Both the position numbers and the translations under genes were made by a program. The notes under the pieces are model-generated. The model did no database searches. It worked only from the letters and a program-made list of their open reading frames with translations, and was not told where the DNA came from. A stretch of 64,000 nt of DNA from an uncultured Gardnerella sp. (lineage in GTDB: Bacteria > Actinomycetota > Actinomycetes > Actinomycetales > Bifidobacteriaceae): NCBI GenBank assembly GCA_947088155.1, contig CAMUFL010000001.1, positions 1-64,000 of the forward strand. Direction: 5' to 3'. Positions 42,837 through 52,778 of the stretch are shown piece by piece. The number at the start of each line of letters is the position of its first letter. Positions within the stretch are counted from its first letter, which is position 1.

Positions 42837-44372
42837 GTGGATAGTAATGTGGTATCCGGGCGAGATGATGTGCTTAATTCAAACGATCTTTCCTCCCTTG
42901 AAAATGATTCTAATAATATGAATGAGCATAATCTCACCAATAATGCAGTGCTTTATGCTCATTCGGATGTGCTTCTAGACACTACTTCTGACAGTGAAAA
43001 GCATGATGAAGCTTGGCAGGAGCGTGAGTCTCGTAATGCTTTAAAGCGTGTAGCTGGTCTTGGTGAATTACAAGATGTTACCGAGGTTGAGTATAGAAAG
43101 CTTCGTCTTGAGCGCGTTGTGCTAGTAGGAGTGTGGTCTAGTGCAAAAGGAACTCTTGCTCAAGCTGAAGAATCGTTGCGTGAGCTTGCAGCGTTGGCAC
43201 AGACTGCTGGTGCTGTTGTTTGCGATGGCATGTTGCAACAAAGATATAGGCCAGATGCTGCAACTTATGTTGGTTCAGGTAAAGCGCGTGAGCTTGCAGC
43301 AATAGTTGCTCAACATGATGCAGATACGATTATTGTTGATGATGATTTACCACCTAGCCAGCGTAGAGCTTTAGAAGATGCAACCAAAGTTAAGGTTGTA
43401 GATCGCACTGCTGTTATTTTGGATATTTTTGCTCAGCATGCTACAAGCCGTGAAGGTAAAGCTCAAGTTGAGCTTGCTCAATTGCAATATATGCTACCTA
43501 GGTTAAGAGGCTGGGGTGCTGCTCTTTCCAGGCAGGCTGGTGGTAGAGCTGCAGGAGATGCTGGTATTGGTTCTAGAGGTCCTGGCGAAACTAAAATCGA
43601 AATGGATCGTCGAGCTATTCGAAATCGTATTTCTAAACTTCGCCACGATATTGCAAATATGGCACCTGCGCGCGATGTAAAACGCGGTTCTCGTAGACGA
43701 CAAGATATTCCAACTGTAGCTGTTGTTGGATATACGAATGCTGGCAAGTCGTCTATTATAAATCGTCTTACTGGTTCACAAGAATTAGTAGAAAATGCAC
43801 TGTTTGCAACTCTTGATACTGCAGTACGTCGTTCTCAAACTCAAGATGGTAGAAGCTATACTTTGGTAGATACTGTTGGTTTTGTTCGCAGACTTCCAAC
43901 TCAATTAGTTGAAGCATTTAAATCCACTTTGGAAGAAGTTGGACAAGCAGACGTTATTTTGCACGTAGTTGACGGTTCGCATCCAGATCCTATTTCGCAA
44001 ATTAATGCAGTAAACGAAGTTCTCGCTAATATTTCTGGTGTAGAAGATATACCTCAAATTATGGCATTGAATAAATCAGACATGATGAGTGATGCTGCGC
44101 GAGAACGTTTTTCTTCTCTTTATCCTGATGCTGTTATTGTTTCTGCATTCAGTGGCGAAAATTTACAAATATTGCGCAATCGTTTAGAAGAATTGTTACC
44201 GTCTCCTCGTGTTCGTGTAGATGTAACTTTGCCGTACGAGTTTGGTGGATTATTATCAAAAGTTCGTGAAAATGGTGTAGTTGAAAAGGCAGAATATGTA
44301 GATTCTGGGGTTGAACTTATTGCTTGGGTCGGACCATCGTTAGCTGCAAAACTTATGAAAGTAGCATTGTAA
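42837..44372 (+). CDS. hflX: GTPase HflX
   Basis: 511 aa. Asn/Asp-rich N-terminal extension (about 1-55), HflX domain with GSGKARELA and GGRAAGDAGIGSRGPGETK, a coiled coil, then the G domain with G1 GYTNAGKSS (about residue 300), G3 DTVGF and G4 NKSD. HflX splits stalled 70S ribosomes under stress. AGGAGGG lies 7 nt before GTG 42837 and 4 nt before TTG 42834; either could start translation. With hrpA nearby, two ribosome-rescue factors are neighbours. Confidence 0.93.
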   Translation: MDSNVVSGRDDVLNSNDLSSLENDSNNMNEHNLTNNAVLYAHSDVLLDTTSDSEKHDEAWQERESRNALKRVAGLGELQDVTEVEYRKLRLERVVLVGVWSSAKGTLAQAEESLRELAALAQTAGAVVCDGMLQQRYRPDAATYVGSGKARELAAIVAQHDADTIIVDDDLPPSQRRALEDATKVKVVDRTAVILDIFAQHATSREGKAQVELAQLQYMLPRLRGWGAALSRQAGGRAAGDAGIGSRGPGETKIEMDRRAIRNRISKLRHDIANMAPARDVKRGSRRRQDIPTVAVVGYTNAGKSSIINRLTGSQELVENALFATLDTAVRRSQTQDGRSYTLVDTVGFVRRLPTQLVEAFKSTLEEVGQADVILHVVDGSHPDPISQINAVNEVLANISGVEDIPQIMALNKSDMMSDAARERFSSLYPDAVIVSAFSGENLQILRNRLEELLPSPRVRVDVTLPYEFGGLLSKVRENGVVEKAEYVDSGVELIAWVGPSLAAKLMKVAL

Positions 44373-44515
44373 TAATAAATTCCGGTGGTGCGATTAGAGT
44401 AAAGGTGTTCATACCAAAAGCTCTTAATGTGAGAGCAGCCCTTAGTAATGCATAAATCGTGGTATTTTGTGTGCTTATAAGGGTGTGATAGGTTGTTGAA
44501 AAGAGGTTTTTGCTC

Positions 44516-45478
44516 ATGGTGAGTTCGCAGGTTAAGCCAACTAAGCTTGCAATTATTGGTGCCGGCGCAGTCGGATCTACTCTCGCTTTCGCTGCTGCTC
44601 AGCGTGGTGTTGCGCGTGAGATTGTGCTTGAAGATATTGCTAAGGAACGTGTTGAAGCTGAAGTTTTGGATATGCAGCATGGTTCTAGCTTCTATCCTGC
44701 AGTTTCTATTGCCGGTTCTGACGATGTGGAAATTTGCCGTGATGCTGACATGGTCGTGATTACTGCTGGTGCTCGCCAGAAGCCAGGTCAGACTCGTTTG
44801 GAGCTTGCAGGAGCCACTATCAACATCATGAAGTCAATCATTCCGAACGTTGTGAAGGTTGCTCCTAACGCAATTTACATGTTGATTACTAATCCTGTTG
44901 ATGTTGTTACGCACGTTTCTATGAAGCTTTCTGGTCTTCCAGCAAACCAAATGTTTGGTTCTGGTACCAACCTTGATTCCGCTCGTCTTCGTTTCTTGAT
45001 CGCTCAGCACACTGGCGTTAATGTTAAGAACGTTCACGCATACATTGCTGGCGAACACGGTGATTCTGAAGTTCCTCTGTGGGCTTCTGCAACCATTGGT
45101 GGTGTTCCAATGTGCGATTGGAACGCTCTTCCAGGTCATGAGCCACTTGATGCTGCTAAGCGCGAAGAAATCCATCAGGAAGTTGTTAACGCTGCTTACA
45201 AGATTATCAACGGTAAGGGTGCAACAAACTACGCTATTGCTATGTCTGGTGTAGATATTGTTGAGGCTGTTCTTCGCGACACTAACCGCATTCTTCCAGT
45301 GTCTTCTTTGCTCGATGACTTCCACGGCATTTCTGATGTGTGCATGTCTGTGCCAACATTGCTTAATCGCAATGGTGTAAACTCTCGTCTAAACACTCCA
45401 GTTTCTGATCGTGAGTTGGCTGCTTTGAAGCGTTCTGCTGAAACTTTGCGCGAAACTGCTGCTAAGTTTGGCTTCTAG
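44516..45478 (+). CDS. ldh: L-lactate dehydrogenase
   Basis: 320 aa. Reduces pyruvate to L-lactate, regenerating NAD+. Rossmann motif IIGAGAVGSTLAF (about residues 12-24), substrate-binding Arg in TAGARQKPGQTR, GTNLDSARLR, and the catalytic His in IAGEHGDSEV. The length and ARQKPGQTR loop are those of fructose-bisphosphate-activated bacterial enzymes, as in bifidobacteria. ATG 44516 follows AGAGG. Codon choice is more regular here than in neighbours, as expected of a highly expressed gene. Confidence 0.95.
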   Translation: MVSSQVKPTKLAIIGAGAVGSTLAFAAAQRGVAREIVLEDIAKERVEAEVLDMQHGSSFYPAVSIAGSDDVEICRDADMVVITAGARQKPGQTRLELAGATINIMKSIIPNVVKVAPNAIYMLITNPVDVVTHVSMKLSGLPANQMFGSGTNLDSARLRFLIAQHTGVNVKNVHAYIAGEHGDSEVPLWASATIGGVPMCDWNALPGHEPLDAAKREEIHQEVVNAAYKIINGKGATNYAIAMSGVDIVEAVLRDTNRILPVSSLLDDFHGISDVCMSVPTLLNRNGVNSRLNTPVSDRELAALKRSAETLRETAAKFGF

Positions 45479-45505
45479 TTTTAAAGAATAATTTATAAAT
45501 TATTA

Positions 45506-45545
45506 AACCGCTTCTTCTCTTAATTGAGGAGGAGCGGTTTTCTTG
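45506..45545 (+). terminator. terminator after ldh
   Basis: 13-bp stem with two wobble pairs (AACCGCTTCTTCT with AGGAGGAGCGGTT), then TTTCTTG. Confidence 0.75.
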
Positions 45546-45563
45546 TTCAAAACAACAACATGC

Positions 45564-45594
45564 CTCACAGAATTTTCTGTGAGTTCGATATATT
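45564..45594 (+). promoter_or_regulatory. palindromic operator and -10 of a leaderless promoter
   Basis: Perfect 20-bp palindrome CTCACAGAATTTTCTGTGAG (45564-45583) just before TATATT (45589-45594), a -10 box 8 nt from the ATG at 45603. The palindrome sits between the -35 and -10 positions, where a bound repressor would block transcription. Confidence 0.55.
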
Positions 45595-45602
45595 ATTACA
45601 TT

Positions 45603-47087
45603 ATGGCTGATTTTTCTAACATTCTTGCTACTCGTCCTGATTTTAATGACAGTGATCGTGAGTGGCTTCATCATTTGGTGGCCGATTGGCAGGTTATTGC
45701 AGATTTGAGTTTTGCAGATTTGCTGCTGATTATTCAAAATGGTGACGGTGATTATGTTGTTGCTGAACAATGTCGTCCTTCAACAGCTATTACTTTGCGT
45801 ACTGATGATTTGTTAGGTAAAAAATTAGATGATTCTTTAGTACCTGAGCTTAATGAGGCGATGAAATCTGAGACAAGTTTCCACTCTTCAACCTTACGTT
45901 CTATTGGTAGAGCTACTGTATGCTACGTTTACGCTCCAGTTCGTCATAGGGGTAAAACCATCGGATTAGTTATGCGCGAAACTAATTTGGCAACGCGTGA
46001 ATCTAACGGTCGTTATGAAACCGAAAGTATCAATGCTGGTAAAACTTTATTTGACATGATTCCTCGTGAACAATTCCCATATCATGAATCTGTATTAAAT
46101 CAGCGACATAATGCTCGAGTATCCGATGGTTTTATTGTGCTAGAAGACGATGGAATAGTTCGTTATGCTTCCCCTAATGCCATTAGTTGTTTCCGCAGAC
46201 TCGGTGGATTAAATACTATGCAAGGTGAATATTTAAGCGAATTTGGCACTAGGTTGTTGCATACAAACGATAATGTTCCCGAAAGTTTACCTCTTGTATT
46301 AACTGGAAAAGCTGATGTAGATTGTGAACTTGAAGCGAACCATTCTATAGTTTCCATGCGCTCCTTGCCTCTGTGGGGTCCAAATAATCGTGTTGGAGCT
46401 GTAGTGTTATGTCGTGATGTTACTGAAGTTTTGCGACGTGAGCAAGAATTGCGCACTAAGAATGCCACTATTTCTGAAATACATCATCGCGTAAAAAACA
46501 ATTTACAGGCTGTTTCTGCTCTTTTGCGTTTGCAAGCCCGTAAAACAAAATCTATTGAAGTTAGAAAAGAACTTGAGGAAGCTCAACGTCGTGTGCAAAC
46601 TATAGCACTAGTTCATGAAGGCTTGAGTCAAACTGCTGACGAAATTGTTGATTTTGACAAAGTTATTTCGAGTTTGTTGAAGATGTCAATTGAGTTGGCG
46701 TCTCAGAATCAAAATATTGATATTGATTTTGTTGGAAAATTTGGCAGATTAGCAGCTCAGGATGCTACACCATTATCTCTTGTTTTAACTGAGTTAGTGA
46801 CGAATGCAGTTGAACATGGTTTTGAAGGTCGTGAAAAAGGTCATATTCGTATTGCAGTTGGTAGGGGCGGAGACAATCTTAATATTGTCGTTGAAGATGA
46901 TGGAGATGGTATAGATAGCGAGTCTTCTCATGGAATGGCTAAACCATCTGGCTCTGGCCTTGGAACGCAGATCATAAACACATTTGTCACTAACGATTTT
47001 GGTGGTACAGTTCGTTGGTCTCCTCGAAGAGAAGGCGGAACTAGGGTAGTGTTAGACATTAAATTGCGCGTATCTGGTATTGAGTAG
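45603..47087 (+). CDS. sensor histidine kinase, PdtaS-like
   Basis: 494 aa, cytosolic, no membrane segment. GAF-like domain (about 30-150), PAS domain (about 180-285), HisKA_2 motif EIHHRVKNNLQAVSALLRLQ with the phospho-His near 296, then a HATPase domain with LTELVTNAVEHG and GSGLGTQI. This matches mycobacterial PdtaS, which signals through an RNA-binding ANTAR regulator; no such regulator is in this window. No ribosome site precedes the ATG, and the -10 position suggests a leaderless transcript. whiB follows on the same strand, as pdtaS and whiB1 are neighbours in mycobacteria. Confidence 0.87.
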   Translation: MADFSNILATRPDFNDSDREWLHHLVADWQVIADLSFADLLLIIQNGDGDYVVAEQCRPSTAITLRTDDLLGKKLDDSLVPELNEAMKSETSFHSSTLRSIGRATVCYVYAPVRHRGKTIGLVMRETNLATRESNGRYETESINAGKTLFDMIPREQFPYHESVLNQRHNARVSDGFIVLEDDGIVRYASPNAISCFRRLGGLNTMQGEYLSEFGTRLLHTNDNVPESLPLVLTGKADVDCELEANHSIVSMRSLPLWGPNNRVGAVVLCRDVTEVLRREQELRTKNATISEIHHRVKNNLQAVSALLRLQARKTKSIEVRKELEEAQRRVQTIALVHEGLSQTADEIVDFDKVISSLLKMSIELASQNQNIDIDFVGKFGRLAAQDATPLSLVLTELVTNAVEHGFEGREKGHIRIAVGRGGDNLNIVVEDDGDGIDSESSHGMAKPSGSGLGTQIINTFVTNDFGGTVRWSPRREGGTRVVLDIKLRVSGIE

Positions 47088-47273
47088 CTTTAGTAAAAAT
47101 TGTTTTCCAACGTGCATTAAATGTTATACATTTAGTGTAAAAAGTATAGGAACAATTAAAATTGCTAATAAAGATGCAAAATACCTTGAAAAAACTTTCT
47201 TTTCATGATTTCCTTACATTCAGGGGAACTTCTAAAGCTCACCGTTGTAGGTAAGAAATGAGGATAATAATTC

Positions 47274-47546
47274 ATGAGCAACTCGTTTGATTGGCGCACA
47301 ACAGCAGCATGTAGTGACAAAGATCCTGAACTGTTCTTTCCTCTTGGCAGTGCTGGTACAGCAGTTCAACAGCTTGAAGAAGCAAAAGCAGTATGTCGCT
47401 CATGTGATGTTGCAACAGAGTGCTTAAAATGCGCATTAGAAACTAACCAAGATTACGGTGTGTGGGGAGGATTAAGCGAGGATGAGCGTAGAACTCTAAA
47501 GCGTAGAGCAATGCGCGCACGTAAAAGTCAAGATGCGTCACTATGA
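47274..47546 (+). CDS. WhiB-family iron-sulfur transcription factor (WhiB1-like)
   Basis: 90 aa. Four cluster-binding cysteines C13, C41, C44 and C50 (C-x27-C-x2-C-x5-C), an extra C53, the GVWGGLSEDER turn, and a basic C-terminal helix (RRTLKRRAMRARKS) for DNA contact. WhiB proteins bind sigma factor region 4 and respond to redox or nitric oxide. They are found only in Actinobacteria and their phages. TGAGGA precedes the ATG. It converges with the FtsK-like gene only 7 nt away. Confidence 0.93.
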   Translation: MSNSFDWRTTAACSDKDPELFFPLGSAGTAVQQLEEAKAVCRSCDVATECLKCALETNQDYGVWGGLSEDERRTLKRRAMRARKSQDASL

Positions 47547-47553
47547 ATAAATT

Positions 47554-49482
47554 TTATTCTAGGTGCACTATTTGGGTTAAACTTGCTGATCCTGGAGTGA
47601 TTAAAACACATCGTCCTGGAAGTTGATAGTCTTCAATATCAAAACTTTTAGATAAAGCAGAAGGTATTCCAAGCATTGTATCTGTGCCAATATCTCCTGT
47701 TGGGAATATTATCCTCACTGGTGCTTGCTCAGGTAAACGTAAGTAGCGAGAAGTGCTAGTGCTCATAATAACTGGGCATTGTTTACTATTTAATCTTTTT
47801 TGAAAAGCAATAGCAGTTTGTCTCGTATTTAGCGGATCAAGCAATTCATCCGCATCGTCAATAATGATTGGCGTATTTTCGTTGTAAATGTTATTAATGT
47901 TTTGTTCGTATAGTGATTTTCCTGAATATATTGGCAGGTTTAAAGTTTTAGAAATTATTTTTAATATTGTTGTTTTGCCTTGTTTTCTACTTCCAATAAC
48001 AGCGATATTTCCAAGGTGAATTGGTAATAGAGCAGGATATAAGTGTATGGTATCGTCTTGCAAACCAATAATAATATGCTTCGTATGAAATTCTTGAGTA
48101 CGTAAACTTTGAGATATTTTTTGCTCCGAATTTTTGTATTTGTAATTATTTGAATACTCTGCAAGTTGTTTTGATGAAAGAATCGACGGCAATGGTTTGC
48201 TAAATAATTCTGGAGAATGATCATGATGGCAGAATCTACCAGCTAACTGTATTGCTCGTACTAAATGTGCAGGATTGCTGCTTTGAGCACATCGCAAAGC
48301 AGCTACTCCTTCTCCAATATTGTAATATGCGGCTCCTGGTGTATTTGGGCTTATTCTAGCTGCATGCGCTGTTCCTAATAATTCTTGCGATTGCATTCCG
48401 TCTCTAACTCTCAAGCAAATATTAATAGAAATATTAGCTTTCATATCTGCGCTTACTTGTACGAGTGGATTTTGAGTTCCAGCAATAATATGCATTCCCA
48501 AAGATCTGCCTACTGATGCAATTCGTATAAGACGAGGCATGTAGTCGGGAAGTTGATCTTTTAAAGCATGAAATTCGTCAATAACAATAAGCAATGAAGG
48601 CTCAGCTGGAGTTACTTGTGCAATATTATTACACCCATGATGAGCTACTAGTCTTTCTCGTCTATCTAGTTCTAGTTCGAGACCTTTTAGAGCGCGTATT
48701 GCGTGTTTAAGATTTAAATCTCCTACGTTTCCCATAGCATGTGGGAGTTTAGATAGTATGTCAAAAGTTGCTCCTCCTTTAAAATCCATAAAAACAAACC
48801 GTAGCTGCTGTGGGCCGTATTGAAAAGCCAAAGCTAAACACCAAGTCGTAAGAAGTACTGATTTACCAGAACCAGTTGTTCCAGCAACTAAAGCATGTGG
48901 TCCATTGTTAATTAAATCTAAATAGCAGTATCCATTATTGCTTATTCCAAGTGGAGCTATAAGGTGTTTAGTTTTTGAATTAGGTAAGTAGTTATAAATA
49001 TTTGTATTTAGATTTTCCTTCATACTATTAGATTGGTTTTTTGTGTCGTATGTTCCTGCATTTTTTAACCATGTTTGCAATACTTCTTTCCAGTGATGTT
49101 GCGTATTAGAAATTGCATTTCTTCTCATAAGTAATGTTTCTAAACTTACTGGTGTAATAGTATCTGGCAAACTTTCTATAGTTTGTTGATTATAAGTTAA
49201 GTTATTTGACGATTGCGTAGTGTTTAATAATTGAATTTGCTGATTTTGTTGAACACTTTGAATAGAATTTTTCTCAGATATGTATTGAAAAATTTGTGGA
49301 ATAAGACTTGCTATGTACATCATAATGCTTGGAATAATCATGGTTAGCATCATCCAATTATTTTGCATCCATGCCATTATAGCCAATGCTATGTGAGCGA
49401 ATATGGGAACTATACTCGCTGCCATCTGTACATGCATAAGTACTTTAGTTGTAGACATTCCTGTATTAGATTTGTTACTCAT
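47554..49482 (-). CDS. FtsK/SpoIIIE-family ATPase (EccC/EssC-like)
   Basis: 642 aa. Two N-terminal transmembrane helices (about residues 10-60), a linker, then an FtsK-type motor: Walker A AGTTGSGKSVLL near 205, FMDFKGGATF, Walker B LLIVIDEFHAL near 297, and GTQNP. A second, smaller P-loop (GSRKQGKTT) with IIIDDADELL lies near 500-550. This double-ATPase plan recalls the EccC/EssC motor of type VII secretion more than the DNA pump FtsK, which has many more helices and a gamma domain. No WXG100 genes are nearby. The frame opens at TTG 49497; ATG 49482 is preferred, without a clear ribosome site. Confidence 0.8.
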   Translation of the reverse strand: MSNKSNTGMSTTKVLMHVQMAASIVPIFAHIALAIMAWMQNNWMMLTMIIPSIMMYIASLIPQIFQYISEKNSIQSVQQNQQIQLLNTTQSSNNLTYNQQTIESLPDTITPVSLETLLMRRNAISNTQHHWKEVLQTWLKNAGTYDTKNQSNSMKENLNTNIYNYLPNSKTKHLIAPLGISNNGYCYLDLINNGPHALVAGTTGSGKSVLLTTWCLALAFQYGPQQLRFVFMDFKGGATFDILSKLPHAMGNVGDLNLKHAIRALKGLELELDRRERLVAHHGCNNIAQVTPAEPSLLIVIDEFHALKDQLPDYMPRLIRIASVGRSLGMHIIAGTQNPLVQVSADMKANISINICLRVRDGMQSQELLGTAHAARISPNTPGAAYYNIGEGVAALRCAQSSNPAHLVRAIQLAGRFCHHDHSPELFSKPLPSILSSKQLAEYSNNYKYKNSEQKISQSLRTQEFHTKHIIIGLQDDTIHLYPALLPIHLGNIAVIGSRKQGKTTILKIISKTLNLPIYSGKSLYEQNINNIYNENTPIIIDDADELLDPLNTRQTAIAFQKRLNSKQCPVIMSTSTSRYLRLPEQAPVRIIFPTGDIGTDTMLGIPSALSKSFDIEDYQLPGRCVLITPGSASLTQIVHLE

Positions 49483-49612
49483 AAATGTATGAGACAATAT
49501 TTTTGATTTTTGTGCAATACTTATGCAAGATTGTGGTTAAAAGATATGAGTTTAGTGCTTTCTAAGTTATGGTATCTAATTGAAGTGTTGCTTATACAAC
49601 AATACTTCGAAA

Positions 49613-50911
49613 TTATTGTTGCTCCGCAAGAGTTCCAACTGATCCAGGTTTATGAGTGCCTGATGCAAGTTGGTTGAATAAATCTAAGTTTTTAGCATCA
49701 TCGAGAAGCACAGATGAACCAACTCCTGGAACTTGATAGTCAGGATTCGTCCAATATACTGTTCCAGATATGCCTGACGGTCCAGTTGCTTCTTTGAATG
49801 CTTGAGCCATTTCCCATAATGTTCCTGGATTGGTTTTCTCGTCAAAAATAACTGAAGCAAGTCCCGTTTCAGCAAGCTTTTTTACTTTTCCAAAATTCAA
49901 TAATGTATTGTGATCTAAAGCTTTTTTCATAATAGCTGCAATAACCATTCGTTGACGTGCAGCTCGTCCAAAATCAGATTCTGGATCTGCGTATCGCATT
50001 CGCGAAAATGCTAACGCTGTATTCCCATCAACGTGATGGCATCCAGAAGTCCAATTTAACCCGCTAAACTTATCGCTTACGGTACGGTTGTAGCATAAAT
50101 CAATGCCGTCTATAGCGTTAACAACATTAGTAAGACCGCCAAAACGTATTTCTGCAACATGGTCAATGCGATGACCTGTAATTTTTTCTATTGCTGCTGT
50201 TAATGCTTTATTTCCAGCTGCTTGCGCAACGCTATTAATTTTTACTTGTTCGCCATTTAAAGAAACAAGAGAATCTCGAGGAATAGAAATTAGAGAGCTG
50301 TGACCATTGCTCGGCTTTGTCAATACAAGAATAGTATCTGTTCTAAATCCTGTTATCTCTTTAGCTTCTTCGCCTTCTCTTTGATCAGAACCAAGAATAA
50401 GCCATGCTTTGCCTTGAGTGCTAGGAGTATTAGTAAGCCAAGTAGTGCGGTTAATTCTTGAGTCAACCCAGTTCCATGAATATACCCCAAAACCAGTTAC
50501 ACCTACTGCCAGAACAACAAAAAATGCAATAAATGCATGTAAAATTCTGTGCGGTTTGTGCGGTAGTATTTTTGCTGCACTTCCAACTGCTTTATTTATA
50601 GTTGTTGGAATACGCATTTGTGAAATAGAACTTGTGCGCGGTGCTGGTCTTGGTTGCAATTGCGATGTGTAAGAAACAGGTCTAGAAGAACATTGTTCTG
50701 GACTTTTTAAGATTCTTGTTCTTTGAGTTGTAGGCGCAAAAGACGGCGCTTGTGATGGAAGCGCATTAGACTCTATTTTGCCTCTTTTTACGCGTTTTGG
50801 AGTGAAACTAGGAGGCACGTTTGAGTTAGATGAATCGTTATTATGAGAAGGAGTGAAGATAGGTGGGTTTATATTATCTTCAGAAGGGTCCTCATACAAT
50901 CTCGAATTCAT
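49613..50911 (-). CDS. LytR-CpsA-Psr (LCP) cell-wall ligase
   Basis: 432 aa. Pro/Ser-rich cytosolic N-terminus (about 1-115), one transmembrane helix (about 118-140), then the LCP domain: LILGSDQREG, FRTDTILVLT, SIPRDSLV, INSVAQAAG, HVDGNTALAFSRMRY with the conserved Arg residues that bind the lipid pyrophosphate. LCP enzymes attach wall polymers to peptidoglycan. The frame opens at a TTG (50950), but ATG 50911 (MNSRLYEDP) lies right after TTGGAGGA. Second of two LCP genes in a row. Confidence 0.92.
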   Translation of the reverse strand: MNSRLYEDPSEDNINPPIFTPSHNNDSSNSNVPPSFTPKRVKRGKIESNALPSQAPSFAPTTQRTRILKSPEQCSSRPVSYTSQLQPRPAPRTSSISQMRIPTTINKAVGSAAKILPHKPHRILHAFIAFFVVLAVGVTGFGVYSWNWVDSRINRTTWLTNTPSTQGKAWLILGSDQREGEEAKEITGFRTDTILVLTKPSNGHSSLISIPRDSLVSLNGEQVKINSVAQAAGNKALTAAIEKITGHRIDHVAEIRFGGLTNVVNAIDGIDLCYNRTVSDKFSGLNWTSGCHHVDGNTALAFSRMRYADPESDFGRAARQRMVIAAIMKKALDHNTLLNFGKVKKLAETGLASVIFDEKTNPGTLWEMAQAFKEATGPSGISGTVYWTNPDYQVPGVGSSVLLDDAKNLDLFNQLASGTHKPGSVGTLAEQQ

Positions 50912-51023
50912 GCATCCTCCAAAATAAGCATATGCGCCATATATCTTCAATGACTATGAATATATAATATATAAATTTTATGCTCGTACATTAATATTCA
51001 TAGATTACATCTTGCTTAATTGT

Positions 51024-52457
51024 TTACTTTTTTCTAGGCACAGCGCAAAGTACATTGTTTGCATACTTGTCTGCAAAGCCAACGTATTGTCCTGTTTGTG
51101 GATCGTGAATAGTTCCATTTTCAGGATTTACAATTCCTCCAGTATTTGGATCAATAAGTTGTCCTTGAGAATTTTTTATTAATCCTGTTTTTGGATCAAC
51201 ATGTCCCATCTTCTTTGGATTTGTAGTTTTATTAAGTTTGTCGTTTTCGCTTATATTGCTATTGTCATCCGTATCTTCATTGTCTTGATCGTTCGTATCC
51301 TTAGGCGAATTATTGGCATTCTTTTTGTTAGTGCCGTTAGTTTTATGATTTAGCGATAGCGGTTTATTTTCACGCATTAAATCCCAAATATTGTCTGCTT
51401 CGTCAGACCATACAACACGATTTGGATCATAAGGATCTGGAATAACAGGAGTAGTACGAGCATAAATATGTGAAGAATCTAATTTACGCATGCTTAATGC
51501 CAAACCGACCAAAGTGGTAGGATTGGCCAAGCCTTCACTTATATTTAATGCTCCCAACGATGCTTTTGCAAGCTGGTAAAGCTCACTTGTCTGAGTAAAT
51601 AAGTTTTTAGACAGTGCTTGATGTAAAAGCTGTTTAATCAAGTATTGCTGTCTTGTTGTTCGCATTATGTCAGAGCCATCGCTTGCTGTATCGTGGCGCA
51701 TTCTAGCGTATTGAGTAGCAAGTCGACCATTAAGATGCTGCATTCCTTGTTTGAAATTTACACCCGTATAGGCATCGCGAGTTGCTGTTGGGATGCATAC
51801 GGATACTCCACCAACTGCATCAATCATATTGCTTAATCCACTGAAATCAGCGACTATAAAATGATGGATATTTAAACCAGTAAGTGAATTAACAGCTTTT
51901 AACGAGCATGATGCTGCTGAGGCTAAATCTCCGCCTTGTGCATATCCTAAGGCGAAAATTGAATTAAACATCACATGTTTTCTTGCAGGAATATGTCCTT
52001 TTGTAGTGTCGCATGCTGGTGCGTTTACCATAGAATCTCGTGGAATAGAAACGATATTCATGTATGATCTATCTGCGCTAATTTGAACTACCATAGTAGT
52101 ATCTGACTGATGATCACCAGTTTCACCGTCGTGTGTGAAGCTTTGATTGTTCCCATCTCGAGAATCTTGACCTAAAACAAGAAAAGTTACTGGTTTGCCT
52201 GCGTTAATATCAAGTGTCTGATTAGCTTCTGGATCTTTAGATATGACGTTTACAACTCTGTTACTTACAGCAGAAGAAAAATCTAACCACACTGCAGCTA
52301 TGATTGTTGAAAAGAATGTAAGTACTGAAATAACAAGCATACACAGTATCTTGCGCGTGCGGTTAATCATTCTATAACCAAGACTATGATGAGGAGTTGA
52401 ATTCCAATCTTCGCCTGGTTGGTACCGCATGCCTTCATGATACCGTGAAGTTGTCAT
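51024..52457 (-). CDS. LytR-CpsA-Psr (LCP) cell-wall ligase with repeat tail
   Basis: 477 aa. Transmembrane helix about residues 37-60, LCP domain with FLVLGQDSRDG, DTTMVVQIS, SIPRDSMV, MFNSIFALGYAQGG, LNGRLATQYARMRHD. An Asn/Asp/Lys-rich linker (about 372-415) leads to a C-terminal tail with repeated DPKTGLI, DPNTGGIVNPENG and DPQTGQY units (about 422-460) not part of the LCP fold, perhaps a wall- or glycan-contact region. The frame opens at 52532, but AGAAGGT precedes ATG 52457. Followed by the second LCP gene after 112 nt. Confidence 0.9.
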   Translation of the reverse strand: MTTSRYHEGMRYQPGEDWNSTPHHSLGYRMINRTRKILCMLVISVLTFFSTIIAAVWLDFSSAVSNRVVNVISKDPEANQTLDINAGKPVTFLVLGQDSRDGNNQSFTHDGETGDHQSDTTMVVQISADRSYMNIVSIPRDSMVNAPACDTTKGHIPARKHVMFNSIFALGYAQGGDLASAASCSLKAVNSLTGLNIHHFIVADFSGLSNMIDAVGGVSVCIPTATRDAYTGVNFKQGMQHLNGRLATQYARMRHDTASDGSDIMRTTRQQYLIKQLLHQALSKNLFTQTSELYQLAKASLGALNISEGLANPTTLVGLALSMRKLDSSHIYARTTPVIPDPYDPNRVVWSDEADNIWDLMRENKPLSLNHKTNGTNKKNANNSPKDTNDQDNEDTDDNSNISENDKLNKTTNPKKMGHVDPKTGLIKNSQGQLIDPNTGGIVNPENGTIHDPQTGQYVGFADKYANNVLCAVPRKK

Positions 52458-52778
52458 CGTACCTTCTTTCTCAATAATGAGGAACCTTTTAGGTTGTGGC
52501 AATATCATTTCTTTTGCCATCGAATAAATCAATATTCAATGGACACATATAACGCGCCATTATAGTACATGGCAATGAGATTTATGACACCTGGTTGTGT
52601 TGAATATTATTTGATCTTTTAATGAAAATTTTAATAAGTTTAAGCAAATATTCTAATTAAATTTATATGGAATGCACTGGTTAATATGAACAAAAATATT
52701 AATAAAATATGTATAAATTTATTTAGAATTACGACTTGTGTTTTGGTGGATACATACCCCCTGCGTAAACTGGTAAGT

